The notes beneath the pieces are model-generated. The model had not been told where the DNA came from. It searched no databases and saw only the letters and a list, made by a program, of their open reading frames with translations. A program made the position numbers and the translations under genes. DNA of 64,000 nt, from assembly GCA_031423015.1 (NCBI GenBank), contig JANPER010000232.1:1-64000 (forward strand), in the 5' to 3' direction. Source of the stretch: DATGPD01 sp031423015 (GTDB taxonomy: Bacteria; Planctomycetota; UBA1135; UBA2386). Below are positions 53,647-62,705 of this stretch, one piece after another. The number at the start of each line of letters is the position of its first letter. Within the stretch, counting starts at the first letter, position 1.

Positions 53647-56517
53647 TTGAACAAAGTACGCGTTTACGAGCTGGCAAAGGATTTCGGCATGGCGGGCCCA
53701 AAGCTGGCGGATCTGCTCCGCTCGCTCGGGTTCGACAACGTGAAGTCGCATATGGCGGTCCTCGATCCCGCCGACCAACTGATGGTTGTGGCGCGCCTCG
53801 AAGCCCAAGGGCTGACGCGCGGTGCGAGTCCGAGCCAGACCGTCGACGCCGACGATGACGACACCGAAGCCGGGCTGCCGCGCAAGAAGAAGTCGTTGCC
53901 GCCGCCGGTGGTGCAAGCACCCAAGAAGAAGGCGCTCCCGCACGAGATCCCAGCGGTGGCCACCCCACTGCCGCCGCCGCCGGGCGCTCGGCCGACCGTT
54001 GAAGCGACAGCTCCGCGGTCCGGAGAGCCTGTTGCACGATCTCCCCAGCCATCTGCCCAGCCAGTCGCAAGCAAGCGCGTCCTCGCCTCTGACGCCGGGG
54101 TGCCGAAGGCTCCGGAGCCCGCTGTGCCAGCCGCTCCCCCCGCCGCCCGCGCTCCGCAACAAGGGGTTCCTGCTGGCCCGCGTCCGCCGGCTGCGCGCAC
54201 CGCCGGGGAACCGGATGCGCCAGTTCCCCACACGGGCCCACCCCAGACGAAGGCGACCGAGCCAGTCGTACCGGCCACGCCTGGCCCAAATGCTCCCCAG
54301 GTCGCGGATGGTCGCGATACCACCAAGGTCGAACCCGAAGTGGAGGTTCCGACCCGCGCGCAAAGCATGCCGCGCAGCCAGCCCCCGCGCGAAACTCCGC
54401 CGGTTGAAGCCACTGCACCCGACGCAATGATTCCGAAGGCCGCGCCGCCGCCTGATCGCATCAAGCGCCTGCTCGTGCCACAAGCCCGGGCCACAGTGGT
54501 CGGTCGCATCGAGCTGCCGCAGGAGACCATCCGCGACGCCACGCGGCGCTCGGCTCCCGCCGCCGACAAAGCGGCCGGCGGCGCCGCCGCGCGGCTTCGC
54601 CGCATGGCGCTGCAAAACACGCAACGCGGCCCGGGCATGCGCCCCCGCGGCAAAGGCTTTGCTCCGCCGCCGCGGCACTCGATGCGCGGTGGGCAACAGG
54701 GCGGGCGCCGCGGCACCGGAACCTCGACGCTCGACCCCAACCGGATCGTCGAGATTCAGCCGCCGGTCTCGGTGAAGCGATTGTCCGAAGCGCTCGGCAT
54801 CAAGGTCACGGAACTGCTCGCCGACTTGCAGTTCAAGCTCAGCATCAAGGGCAAGACGATCAACTCGTTCCTCACCACCGAGGAAGTCGAGCTGATCGGC
54901 ATCCAGCGCGAGCGCAACATCAAGATCGTGGAGGCCAAGGAAGCCGAGGCCGAGCTGCTCAAGGCACTCGACACCAAGGCTGCCGACGCCGACACCATGC
55001 AGCGGCCACCGGTGGTGACCTTCATGGGTCACGTCGACCACGGCAAGACGTCCTTGCTCGACGCCCTGCGCAAGAGCGATGTCACCTCCGGCGAGTCCGG
55101 TGGGATCACGCAGCACATCGGCGCCTACAAGGTCACGCACCACTCGGGTGCTCAGTTCGTCGTGCTCGACACACCGGGTCACGCCGCGTTCTCGGCGATG
55201 CGCGCCCGCGGCGCGCGACTCACCGACATCGTCGTACTCGTGGTGGCGGCCGACGACGGTGTGATGCCGCAGACCGAAGAGGCCATCGCGCACGCCAAGG
55301 ACGCCGGCGTCGACGTGGTCGTCGCGATCAACAAGTGTGACAAGCCTGGCGCCAACCCCCTACAGGTGATGCAGCAGCTCGCCGTGAAGGGCCTGCAAGC
55401 TGAAGCGTGGGGTGGCACCACACAGATGGCGGAGGTGTCGGCCATCACCGGCGCCGGCCTCGACGACCTGGTCGAGAAGATCATGCTCCAGGCGCACATC
55501 AAGGAACTCACGGCCCGACCCGACGCCGCCGGCACCGGCGTCGTCGTCGAGAGCAAGCAGTCGCCGCGCGAAGGCGTGGCGCTCAATGTCCTGGTGATGG
55601 ACGGCACGCTGCGTTTGCGCGACCACATCCTGTGCGGCAACAGCTTCGCGCGCGTGCGCGGCCTGATCGACGATCACGGTCGCCCGCTCAAGGAGGCGGG
55701 GCCTGGCACACCGGTCACGGTGCTCGGCATCGATACCGCGCCCCAGCCCGGCGAGAAGTTCTACGTCGTCTCCGACGCCAAGAAGGCGCGCGAGGTAGCC
55801 GAGGAGCGCGAGCGTCGCGCCCGTGCCATGTCGCTTGCCCAGCGCAGCTCGGCGGCGATCACGCAGGACAACCTGTCCCAGCATCTCGCCGCGCAGAAGA
55901 CGCACGAGATCAAGATCATCATCAAGGCCGACGTCACCGGCTCGCTGGAGCCGATCCGCAAGTGCCTGACGGAACTCAACACCGGCGAGGTGAAGGTCAA
56001 CATCATTCACTCTGGCCTCGGCGGCATCACCGACAGCGACGTGAGCCTGGCCGAAGCCGGCGGAGCGTTCGTGCTCGGCTTCCACACCGCGCCCGAGTCC
56101 ACGGCGCGCCAGCACGCTGAACGCGCCGGCGTAGAGCTCAAGTTGTACGAGGTCATCTACGACCTGATCGACGACGTGAAGCGCCTGATGGAAGGCACTC
56201 TCTCGCCGCAAGAGATCGAGAAGAACCAGGGCTTCGTCGAGATACGCGCCGTGTTCAAGTCCAGCAAGTTCGGCACCATCGCCGGCTGCTTCGTCACCGA
56301 CGGCTCGGTGTATCGCAACAGCAAGGTGCGCTTGTCACGCGACGGCAAGCTCATCTACACCGGTCAGGTGGCGAGCCTGCGGCGAGAGAAAGACGACGTA
56401 CGCGAAGTCAAGACCGGCTTCGAGTGCGGTCTGACCCTCAAGGATTGGAACGACGTTCAAGAGGGCGACAAGCTCGAGTGCTACGACGTATCACTCGTGA
56501 AGCGAACGCTGTCTTGA
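53647..56517 (+). CDS. infB: Translation initiation factor IF-2
   Basis: The start is a TTG at 53647 with a strong AGGAG five bases upstream; the frame extends further back but only into nusA. The 956 residues hold an IF2_N module at the start (KVRVYELAKDFGM), a long Pro/Ala-rich linker (about 55-370), a second IF2_N, then the GTPase with G1 GHVDHGKTS (about 460), G3 DTPGHAAF and G4 NKCDKP, and the beta-barrel and C-terminal fMet-tRNA domains. It brings initiator tRNA to the 30S subunit. The linker is much longer than in many bacteria. Confidence 0.97.
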   Translation: MNKVRVYELAKDFGMAGPKLADLLRSLGFDNVKSHMAVLDPADQLMVVARLEAQGLTRGASPSQTVDADDDDTEAGLPRKKKSLPPPVVQAPKKKALPHEIPAVATPLPPPPGARPTVEATAPRSGEPVARSPQPSAQPVASKRVLASDAGVPKAPEPAVPAAPPAARAPQQGVPAGPRPPAARTAGEPDAPVPHTGPPQTKATEPVVPATPGPNAPQVADGRDTTKVEPEVEVPTRAQSMPRSQPPRETPPVEATAPDAMIPKAAPPPDRIKRLLVPQARATVVGRIELPQETIRDATRRSAPAADKAAGGAAARLRRMALQNTQRGPGMRPRGKGFAPPPRHSMRGGQQGGRRGTGTSTLDPNRIVEIQPPVSVKRLSEALGIKVTELLADLQFKLSIKGKTINSFLTTEEVELIGIQRERNIKIVEAKEAEAELLKALDTKAADADTMQRPPVVTFMGHVDHGKTSLLDALRKSDVTSGESGGITQHIGAYKVTHHSGAQFVVLDTPGHAAFSAMRARGARLTDIVVLVVAADDGVMPQTEEAIAHAKDAGVDVVVAINKCDKPGANPLQVMQQLAVKGLQAEAWGGTTQMAEVSAITGAGLDDLVEKIMLQAHIKELTARPDAAGTGVVVESKQSPREGVALNVLVMDGTLRLRDHILCGNSFARVRGLIDDHGRPLKEAGPGTPVTVLGIDTAPQPGEKFYVVSDAKKAREVAEERERRARAMSLAQRSSAAITQDNLSQHLAAQKTHEIKIIIKADVTGSLEPIRKCLTELNTGEVKVNIIHSGLGGITDSDVSLAEAGGAFVLGFHTAPESTARQHAERAGVELKLYEVIYDLIDDVKRLMEGTLSPQEIEKNQGFVEIRAVFKSSKFGTIAGCFVTDGSVYRNSKVRLSRDGKLIYTGQVASLRREKDDVREVKTGFECGLTLKDWNDVQEGDKLECYDVSLVKRTLS

Positions 56518-56551
56518 GCCCCCTGACCGCACCCTTGCCGCAGATCCCTTC

Positions 56552-56860
56552 GTGCTCCACCTCGGCGTCCTTCAGTTCTGCATGGAGATTCCTTGGGCGA
56601 CGTCGCTCAAGGACAAGCGACGCGTCGTGCAGAGCTTGAAGGAACAGGTTCGGCGCACGTTCAACGTGTCGATCTCCGAGATCGACGACCTCGACAACCA
56701 GACTACGGCCACGTTGGCGGCCGCAATGGCCGGCAGCGATGTCGCCTACATCAACGGGGCGCTCGACAAGATTCTGAATGAGCTGCAGAACTGGCGAGAA
56801 GCCACCCTGTCGGATCATCAGATCGAGATCTTCACCCCACCGATGGGTGAGACCCCCTGA
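56552..56860 (+). CDS. ylxP: YlxP/DUF503 family protein
   Basis: A 102-residue protein from a GTG, with the DUF503 pattern: LQFCMEIPWATSLKDKRRVVQSL, VRRTFNVSISEIDD and the ending IEIFTPPMGETP. It is regularly found between infB and rbfA in bacteria and thought to take part in translation or ribosome assembly; its activity is not settled. It is followed after two bases by rbfA. Confidence 0.9.
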   Translation: MLHLGVLQFCMEIPWATSLKDKRRVVQSLKEQVRRTFNVSISEIDDLDNQTTATLAAAMAGSDVAYINGALDKILNELQNWREATLSDHQIEIFTPPMGETP

Positions 56861-56862
56861 CC

Positions 56863-57285
56863 GTGCAGGACCGTCGCCTCATGCGTCTCGAGTCGCTGAT
56901 CAAGGAGAAGGTCGCCTCCGTCCTGGCGACGGACATGGCCGACCCGCGCCTTGGCCTGGTGACGATCACCCGCGTGAAGCTCGACCGCGAGCTGAGCACC
57001 TGCGACATCTTCTGGACCGTGTACGGCGACGAAAAGAAGCGCCGCTTGAACGAGCGCACGCTCAAGCATGCGGCCGGTTACGTGCGGCGCGAGATCGCGT
57101 CCGTGCTGCACACGCGCAACACGCCGTCGGTGACCTTTGTCTTTGACGAGAGCGTGGCCGGCGAACTGCGTGTGCAGCAGATCCTCAAAGAACTGCGCGC
57201 CGCACGACCACCCGAACCGATAGCGCCCGAGCCAGACGAAGCGACACCGCCCGAGCCAGACGACGAGCCCCCCACCTCGAGCTAA
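56863..57285 (+). CDS. rbfA: Ribosome-binding factor A
   Basis: A 140-residue protein from a GTG at 56863. The KH-type RbfA core is visible: RLESLIKEKVASVL, DPRLGLVTITRVKLDRELSTC, RRLNERTLKHAAGYVRREIA and TPSVTFVFDESV. A Pro/Glu-rich tail (about 110-140) is additional. It helps mature the 16S rRNA 5' end in the 30S subunit. It is last in the nusA operon; a hairpin follows. Confidence 0.95.
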   Translation: MQDRRLMRLESLIKEKVASVLATDMADPRLGLVTITRVKLDRELSTCDIFWTVYGDEKKRRLNERTLKHAAGYVRREIASVLHTRNTPSVTFVFDESVAGELRVQQILKELRAARPPEPIAPEPDEATPPEPDDEPPTSS

Positions 57286-57314
57286 CGAGGACCTCACAGG
57301 CGGGAAACCACGGC

Positions 57315-57331
57315 CGGCTCGAACCGAGCCG
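57315..57331 (+). terminator. Hairpin after rbfA
   Basis: CGGCTCG-AAC-CGAGCCG, a perfect 7-bp stem with a 3-base loop, 29 bp after the rbfA stop. There is no T-run, so termination may be weak. Confidence 0.45.
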
Positions 57332-57415
57332 ACGAGTATTGTCACCGCGTCAGGAGTCATCGCGACAACTCTCCGTTCGTCGCCGCTTCCTCGCGTCTTT
57401 CAGGCAGGACTCCGC

Positions 57416-57571
57416 ATGACTTCATTTCGCCTCGTGAGCGCCTCGCTGCCTGAGCGCAAGCTCAACAGGAAGACGTCGCTGATCACGCTCGACGTCAGCC
57501 TGAGCCAGCACGGCACCGCCAAGCCCCCCACGATTGACGACGACGCCAAGGCCCTGCTGGGCGGTAATTGA
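57416..57571 (+). CDS. 51-residue peptide before the sigma/kinase pair
   Basis: A short frame with a good ribosome site (AGGA seven bases before the ATG). The peptide starts MTSFRLVSASLPERKLNRK and ends in an acidic stretch DDDAKALLGGN. There is no Cys, and no signal or membrane segment. It lies 51 bp before the ECF sigma gene in the same direction. The leader-like basic N-half and the GG near the C-terminus recall peptide precursors, but no modifying enzyme is nearby. Function unknown. Confidence 0.5.
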   Translation: MTSFRLVSASLPERKLNRKTSLITLDVSLSQHGTAKPPTIDDDAKALLGGN

Positions 57572-57622
57572 CGCCGTAGCCGTGGCCTCGCGGTCAGCTA
57601 CACTGCGGGGTCAGAGCTGATC

Positions 57623-58255
57623 ATGGCGCCCAACCTGCACGAGCTGTTGCGGTGCGCGGCAGACGATCCTGCGGCGCGTGACCAGCTGCTGCGCGAGATC
57701 TACCCGGACGTCCGTGACCTCGTGCACCGCACCCTCGATCGCGACTTTCGCCGGCGCCACCCTTGGATGCTGCAGATGTTCTCGACCGGCGACATCGTGC
57801 AGGAGGTCTTCTTGGCTGTGGTGAAGAGCCGCCCCGAAGTCGGCGCCCACCACGAGCACGACCTGCGCGCGTTCTTGGCCGCTCAGGTGCAGAATCGCAT
57901 CATCGACCGCGTGCGTTTTCACCTGGCACAGCGACGCGATGCCCGCCAGGAAGCGCCGTTGGTTCGCGACGACGCCACCGTTGCGGTGCCGGCGCGCGAC
58001 CACACGCCGTCGGTCCTGGTGGCCCTCGACGAGCGTGCCAAGTTGTTGCGCGGCGTGCTCGCCGACTTGGACGCGCACGAGCGCGCGCTTTGGCAGCTGC
58101 GCGTCGAGCAGGAACAGAGTTTCAGTGCGGTCGCACAGGCGCTCAGCTTGGCCAGCGAAGAGGCTGCGCGCAGCGCGTTCCGACGTCTGCAAGCCAAGCT
58201 CGCGTTGCGCTTGCACCGACTGGGCGTGCGTCTCGATGAGGCCGGACCGACGTGA
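57623..58255 (+). CDS. ECF-type sigma factor linked to a Ser/Thr kinase
   Basis: A 210-residue sigma factor with region 2 (TGDIVQEVFLAVV, LRAFLAAQVQNRIIDRVRFH) and region 4 (LDAHERALWQLRVEQEQ, FSAVAQALSL). The order and sequence match the sigma factors paired with kinases in planctomycetes. The stop overlaps the kinase GTG (GTGA). It resembles the sigma/kinase pair at 43009-48554 in arrangement only. Confidence 0.85.
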   Translation: MAPNLHELLRCAADDPAARDQLLREIYPDVRDLVHRTLDRDFRRRHPWMLQMFSTGDIVQEVFLAVVKSRPEVGAHHEHDLRAFLAAQVQNRIIDRVRFHLAQRRDARQEAPLVRDDATVAVPARDHTPSVLVALDERAKLLRGVLADLDAHERALWQLRVEQEQSFSAVAQALSLASEEAARSAFRRLQAKLALRLHRLGVRLDEAGPT

Positions 58256-60786
58256 CCGAGCGATCGGCCATCGACGACGACGCGCGCCTCGTCGCGATGG
58301 TCGACGCGTGGCTCACGGCGCGCGCGCACGGCAGCGCGCCCGAACTGACGACCCTGTGCGGCGAGCGCGCCGACCTGCTGCCCCAACTGCGCGCCATGAT
58401 CGCCTTGGCCGGCGATCTGCCGGGCGGCGAAGCAAATGACGCGGCTGACGTCGCGGATCCGTTGCTGGGTCGGGTGTTCGCTGGCCGCTACCGCCTGACC
58501 GGTCGCTTGGGAGCCGGCGGCATGGGTCTGGTCTACGCCGCCCACGACACGCAGCTCGGCCGCGATGTCGCAGTGAAGGTGCTCGACGACCTGTTCGCCG
58601 GCGACCCGGCCCGCATCGAGCGCTTCCGGCGCGAGGCGCGCGGCCTCGCCGCGCTCGTCGACCCACACATCGTTGCGGTGCACGACTTCGACCTCACCGC
58701 GCAGCCGCCGTTCCTGGTGATGGATCGCATCGTCGGCTTCGACTTGGCCGCTTTGGTGCGCACGCTGCACGACGCCGCGGCGCCGCGCTTGCCAACGATC
58801 GATGACGTCAAAGCCGCCATCATGCAGCTTGGCCACGCGGTCACGCCGGCGCTCGAAGACCTGTTCGGCAAACCGTGGCCGCAGGTCGTCGCGCTGCTGG
58901 GCGTGCAGATGGGCCGGGCCGTGGCCGCAGCGCACGACGTCGCGGTTGTGCACCGCGACATCAAGCCGAGCAACTTCATGCTCGACGGCAAGGCGCGCGT
59001 CCGCCTGCTCGACTTCGGCTTGGCGCGCCGCGAAACCGACGTGGCGCTGACCCAAACCTTCACGCGCGTGGGTACGCCGCTCTACATGTCGCCAGAGCAG
59101 GTGCGGGGCGAAGAGGCGACTCCGCGCAGCGACGTCTACTCGCTCGGCGCCACGCTGTTCGAGCTGCTGTGTTTGCGGCCACCGTTCACCGGACGCGGCA
59201 GTGAGCTGGAGACCAAGATCCTGTACGACGATCCGCCGCCGCCGCAGCGCTTGCTCCCACGTCTGCCGCGCGACGTCGGCGCCGTGTGCATGAAGGCCTT
59301 GCACAAACAGCCGGCACGCCGCTATCAGACGGCGCGCGCGCTGGTCGAGGACCTCGAACGCTTCCTGCGTTTCGAGCCCGTCGTCGCCAGCGTCGTGTTG
59401 CTGCCCGCGCCCCTGCGGGTCGCCGTCGGCGCCTATCGGCGCTATCGCACGCCCTTGTTCGTCGGCCTCACGCTGGCGCTTCTTCTGGGAGCCGTGGCGC
59501 TCGTCTTGGGCCACTTCCTCGGCGGTCACCGGCAACGGCAAGCCGAAGTTGAAGCGCTGGCGGAACGCGCCGAGCAGCAGAAGCTGCACTCGACGCTGTC
59601 GCCGTATCTCGGGTTCGCCGGCGGGCGCGAGGATCGGTTGCGCGATCCGACGCGCGGTCAGCAACTCGCCGTGCTCGATGCGTTGCTCCAACGTGCGCCG
59701 AACGACGTCGTCGCCCGCTTCCTGCGCTTGTGGGTGCGGGCCGAAGAAGACCCACCGCCCGCCAGCGTGGCAGCCGATCGCAGCGCCCTCATCGCACAAG
59801 TGTCCGCCATACGCTTCGAGCGCCTGTACGACCGCGTCGCCCTGCCACTGCAGCAGCGCGAGCGCGCCGATCGCTTGGCGGCTCGAACGGCGTTGCAGGC
59901 CGCGTTACGCCAGCTGGACGCCGAGCCCCAACCGCTCGATGTCCTGGCGCGGCGCCTGCGCGCCACCGTCACCCTGCAGCTGATCGAGGTCGACTTCGAG
60001 CATGCCAGCGAGTTCTGCGACGAACTGCGCACCCTGGTCGCGAGCCAGGAGCAAGCCCTCGGACGCTCCGCCTTCACTTGCTTCGTGCGCGCCACCATCG
60101 CCCAGGTCGATGGCGACCTGCACGCCACGCGAGAACTGTTGCTCGCATGCGACCGCCTCTGCCCAGATCAACCGAGCACCCTGCTCAACTTGGCGCGCGT
60201 CCTGCGACGTCTGGGACAGCCGAGCGCGGCGCGGCCGTTCGCAGCGGCCGCTGTCGCTTCCTTCCCGCAACCGCACGCCAACTATCTGGAGCAACTCGCA
60301 CTCACTCAGATCACGCTGCAAGAATTCGCGGCCGCCGAAGACGTGCTCGCTCGGTTCGGCGACGACGCCGACAGCCGCGCGCAACACGCGATCACCCTGC
60401 TGCGCTTGCGCCTGCGACAGGCGGCGCTGGCCGATTACAGCGGGCCGCGACAACGCAGCCTCGACGACGCAGCCCGCGTGCTACGCACGCTCGACGAACT
60501 CGACCAGGAAGGACGCTTGCGCCCGCGGCAAGCGCAGGCTGCTGCCGGCGTCCGCGGCCTGGTCGCGCAACTGCAGAAAGTTGAGCTTGGTTCGAGCGCG
60601 GCCGTCTACTTCGATCTGCTGCTCGATCGACAGGGAAGCGGCGGCGCCGACCCCCTCGACGTACAGACGCTCGAACGCTTGGGTTCGGCGCTGCGCGACA
60701 AGGGCGACGCTGACACGGCTGCGCTGTTGGCGGCGATTGCGGGTGCCCTGCGGCGCCTGCAGAAAGACGGCGTCGTGCTGCGCTAG
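58252..60786 (+). CDS. Membrane Ser/Thr protein kinase with TPR-like region
   Basis: An 844-residue protein from a GTG overlapping the sigma gene. The kinase domain (about 80-355) has LGAGGMGLVY, DVAVKVLDD, HRDIKPSN, LDFGLAR (intact DFG) and GTPLYMSPEQ; about 50 extra residues are inserted before the HRD loop. One membrane span lies at about 401-424. The last 400 residues are helical repeats of TPR type, outside the membrane if the kinase is cytoplasmic. It probably senses an outside signal and phosphorylates the sigma factor or a partner. All catalytic residues are present. Confidence 0.9.
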   Translation: MTERSAIDDDARLVAMVDAWLTARAHGSAPELTTLCGERADLLPQLRAMIALAGDLPGGEANDAADVADPLLGRVFAGRYRLTGRLGAGGMGLVYAAHDTQLGRDVAVKVLDDLFAGDPARIERFRREARGLAALVDPHIVAVHDFDLTAQPPFLVMDRIVGFDLAALVRTLHDAAAPRLPTIDDVKAAIMQLGHAVTPALEDLFGKPWPQVVALLGVQMGRAVAAAHDVAVVHRDIKPSNFMLDGKARVRLLDFGLARRETDVALTQTFTRVGTPLYMSPEQVRGEEATPRSDVYSLGATLFELLCLRPPFTGRGSELETKILYDDPPPPQRLLPRLPRDVGAVCMKALHKQPARRYQTARALVEDLERFLRFEPVVASVVLLPAPLRVAVGAYRRYRTPLFVGLTLALLLGAVALVLGHFLGGHRQRQAEVEALAERAEQQKLHSTLSPYLGFAGGREDRLRDPTRGQQLAVLDALLQRAPNDVVARFLRLWVRAEEDPPPASVAADRSALIAQVSAIRFERLYDRVALPLQQRERADRLAARTALQAALRQLDAEPQPLDVLARRLRATVTLQLIEVDFEHASEFCDELRTLVASQEQALGRSAFTCFVRATIAQVDGDLHATRELLLACDRLCPDQPSTLLNLARVLRRLGQPSAARPFAAAAVASFPQPHANYLEQLALTQITLQEFAAAEDVLARFGDDADSRAQHAITLLRLRLRQAALADYSGPRQRSLDDAARVLRTLDELDQEGRLRPRQAQAAAGVRGLVAQLQKVELGSSAAVYFDLLLDRQGSGGADPLDVQTLERLGSALRDKGDADTAALLAAIAGALRRLQKDGVVLR

Positions 60787-60971
60787 GAGACAATCGCGCG
60801 GGGCAGCCCAAGAAAAACGCGACCGGTCGGCGGCAAGCCTGCGCTGTCAGGGGCAGGCCCGTCGTCAAACCCGCCCGACCGCCGCGGATTGCACCCCCGG
60901 GCATCCCCCCGCTATCGCAAGGTGCGATTTGTGGCACGATGAGACGACGGTCCCCTGCCTCGGTGATCGCC

Positions 60972-62468
60972 ATGCAACACGTCTCCTCCAAACGTCCTCT
61001 CGCCATGTTCGTGTGGCTCAGCGCGAGCGCGTTGAGTTCCATGCTGCCCGCCCAGATCCCGCCGAGTGATGGTCCCGCCGTCGCCATGCAGCTGGCGTTC
61101 GGCGTCGATCCGGCCACCGTCTTGGGGGTCGCGGGTGTGCGTGAGGCGCAGCTGTTCTTGAAGCCGGAAGGCTTCCGCGTGGCCGCGCCGGCGCCGCTGC
61201 TTACGCCGTTACTCGACCTCAGCGTCGCCGCGATGTTCGGCGCTTTCATGGCGCCTCCCTACCCCGACGTCGACGCGATCAGCCTCGGCACCGACCTGAT
61301 TCCGGCCGACTGCGCCGGCGTCGTCACGATCCCGCCCGGGCACTGGAACTTCAACGTGTTCTCGGTGCGGCGCGGCACGGTTGGCGTCGCCGGCGGCGCG
61401 ATCAACCTCGAGGTGGGCACGCCTGGCGGCAACGAGGCCGACTTCTTTCATTACGTGTATCGCGGCTCGTCGTGCATCCCGCCTGAGTTCATCGGCCGCA
61501 CGTTCAAGCTCGCCGACTCCAGCGATTATGGCCTGCCCTTGGTGGCCGAAGTCGACGCCGTCGACCTCGGCCTGCCGCTGTTTCTGCTGCAAGCGACGCT
61601 CGCCCCGTCACTCGGCCTGCCCGTATGCCCAACGTGCCCCACGGTCTACTTCTCCTTCGAGGGCTCCGTCGCCAACCTCGCGCGCGTGCCCCCGGGTTGG
61701 TTTGGCGTCGGGCCACCATCCGGCGCGGCGGTGTTCGCGAGCACCTGGAACGGCTTGGTCTGGTCGGTGCCTGCCGTCGCTTTCACTCCCTTGGCGTTGG
61801 GCCTGACGCCTTGCGAGGACCTCGACGCCCTCGCCGTCGACGCCTACGACCCGACCGGCTTGCAGCTCCTGTACTCGACGCGTGCTGGCGGCTGCGTCCT
61901 GCGCGACGAGTTGCTGTTCTTCCAACCGAGCTGTCCCACATCGGCGATCGCGGCAATCCCGCTGCGCTACATGGACGGCACGCGAGTGGCCCGCGACATG
62001 GGCATCGACTTAGGCGACGACGTCGACGGCATCTGCGTCGGCGATCCCATCTGCCAGGGCAACCGGTCGGGGCAGTCAGGTGAGATCCAACTCGAACGAA
62101 CCCTGGCGCAGCCGTTCGCCCAGAGTCTGACCTTCGGCTTTCCCCGCGGTCTCGCGTTGCAAGCGCTGCGCGACCGCACGCCGCCGCAGAACGGCTTCGG
62201 CTACACGTTGATCACCGTGAACGGCCACCGTGGCGGCGCCGGCGCACTCTTGGTGACCGTGCCGGCGGCGTATCCGTTCGTGTTCCCGTTGCAGATCTCG
62301 TTTCAGGTGCCGATCTCGTCGCCTTTCGCCGGCGCACCCGTGAGCCTGCGCCTCGTGCTGCCGCCATCGATGCTCGGCGCCGACCTCATCTTGCAAGCGG
62401 CCACGCTGCCGGCATCGCCGCCGCTCAACTTGCGCATCAGCCACGCCCTGCGGCTGCTGGCGCACTGA
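60972..62468 (+). CDS. Secreted protein of unknown function
   Basis: The ATG at 60972 (MQHVSSKRP) gives 498 residues with a signal peptide ending near SMLPAQ; an ATG at 60939 is the alternative. The sequence is beta-rich, with several Cys residues (CPTCPT, CEDLDALAV, CIPPEF) and a C-terminal FQVPISSPFAGAPVSL region, a type common among planctomycetal secreted proteins. There is no enzyme motif. It stands alone after the kinase gene. Confidence 0.7.
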   Translation: MQHVSSKRPLAMFVWLSASALSSMLPAQIPPSDGPAVAMQLAFGVDPATVLGVAGVREAQLFLKPEGFRVAAPAPLLTPLLDLSVAAMFGAFMAPPYPDVDAISLGTDLIPADCAGVVTIPPGHWNFNVFSVRRGTVGVAGGAINLEVGTPGGNEADFFHYVYRGSSCIPPEFIGRTFKLADSSDYGLPLVAEVDAVDLGLPLFLLQATLAPSLGLPVCPTCPTVYFSFEGSVANLARVPPGWFGVGPPSGAAVFASTWNGLVWSVPAVAFTPLALGLTPCEDLDALAVDAYDPTGLQLLYSTRAGGCVLRDELLFFQPSCPTSAIAAIPLRYMDGTRVARDMGIDLGDDVDGICVGDPICQGNRSGQSGEIQLERTLAQPFAQSLTFGFPRGLALQALRDRTPPQNGFGYTLITVNGHRGGAGALLVTVPAAYPFVFPLQISFQVPISSPFAGAPVSLRLVLPPSMLGADLILQAATLPASPPLNLRISHALRLLAH

Positions 62469-62705
62469 GCAGCGCGCTCAGGTCGACAGCGGGCGGACGC
62501 CTCACACGCTTCCGAGGCTAGGGAAGTCCCGAAGGTCGGCAAGCCCTGAATTCACAAAAGACTGCCATCGCTGCATTTGACTGCCGGGGCGCGATCAGGA
62601 GGCGACCACGCTGGCGCGCGGACCGCGGCCAAGTGATTCCGTAGCGGTCTACACCTACGGTGCCCGGTGTAATCCTGACCCGACTCCAAGGTTGTCGCAC
62701 TCGGC
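62469..62705. other. Intergenic region without a recognised feature
   Basis: 237 bp between the secreted protein and the DUF1338 gene. A 60-codon leftward frame crosses it but has no recognisable content, and no tRNA-like fold was found by eye. It should contain the promoter of the DUF1338 gene. Confidence 0.4.

Noticed and set aside
53635..55293. 552-codon minus-strand frame
   Set aside because: Antisense to infB; no motifs.
57919..59799. 626-codon minus-strand frame
   Set aside because: Antisense to the sigma and kinase genes, both well supported.
62518..62700. 60-codon minus-strand frame in the gap before the DUF1338 gene
   Set aside because: No ribosome site or recognisable sequence; also checked by eye for a tRNA fold and none was found.
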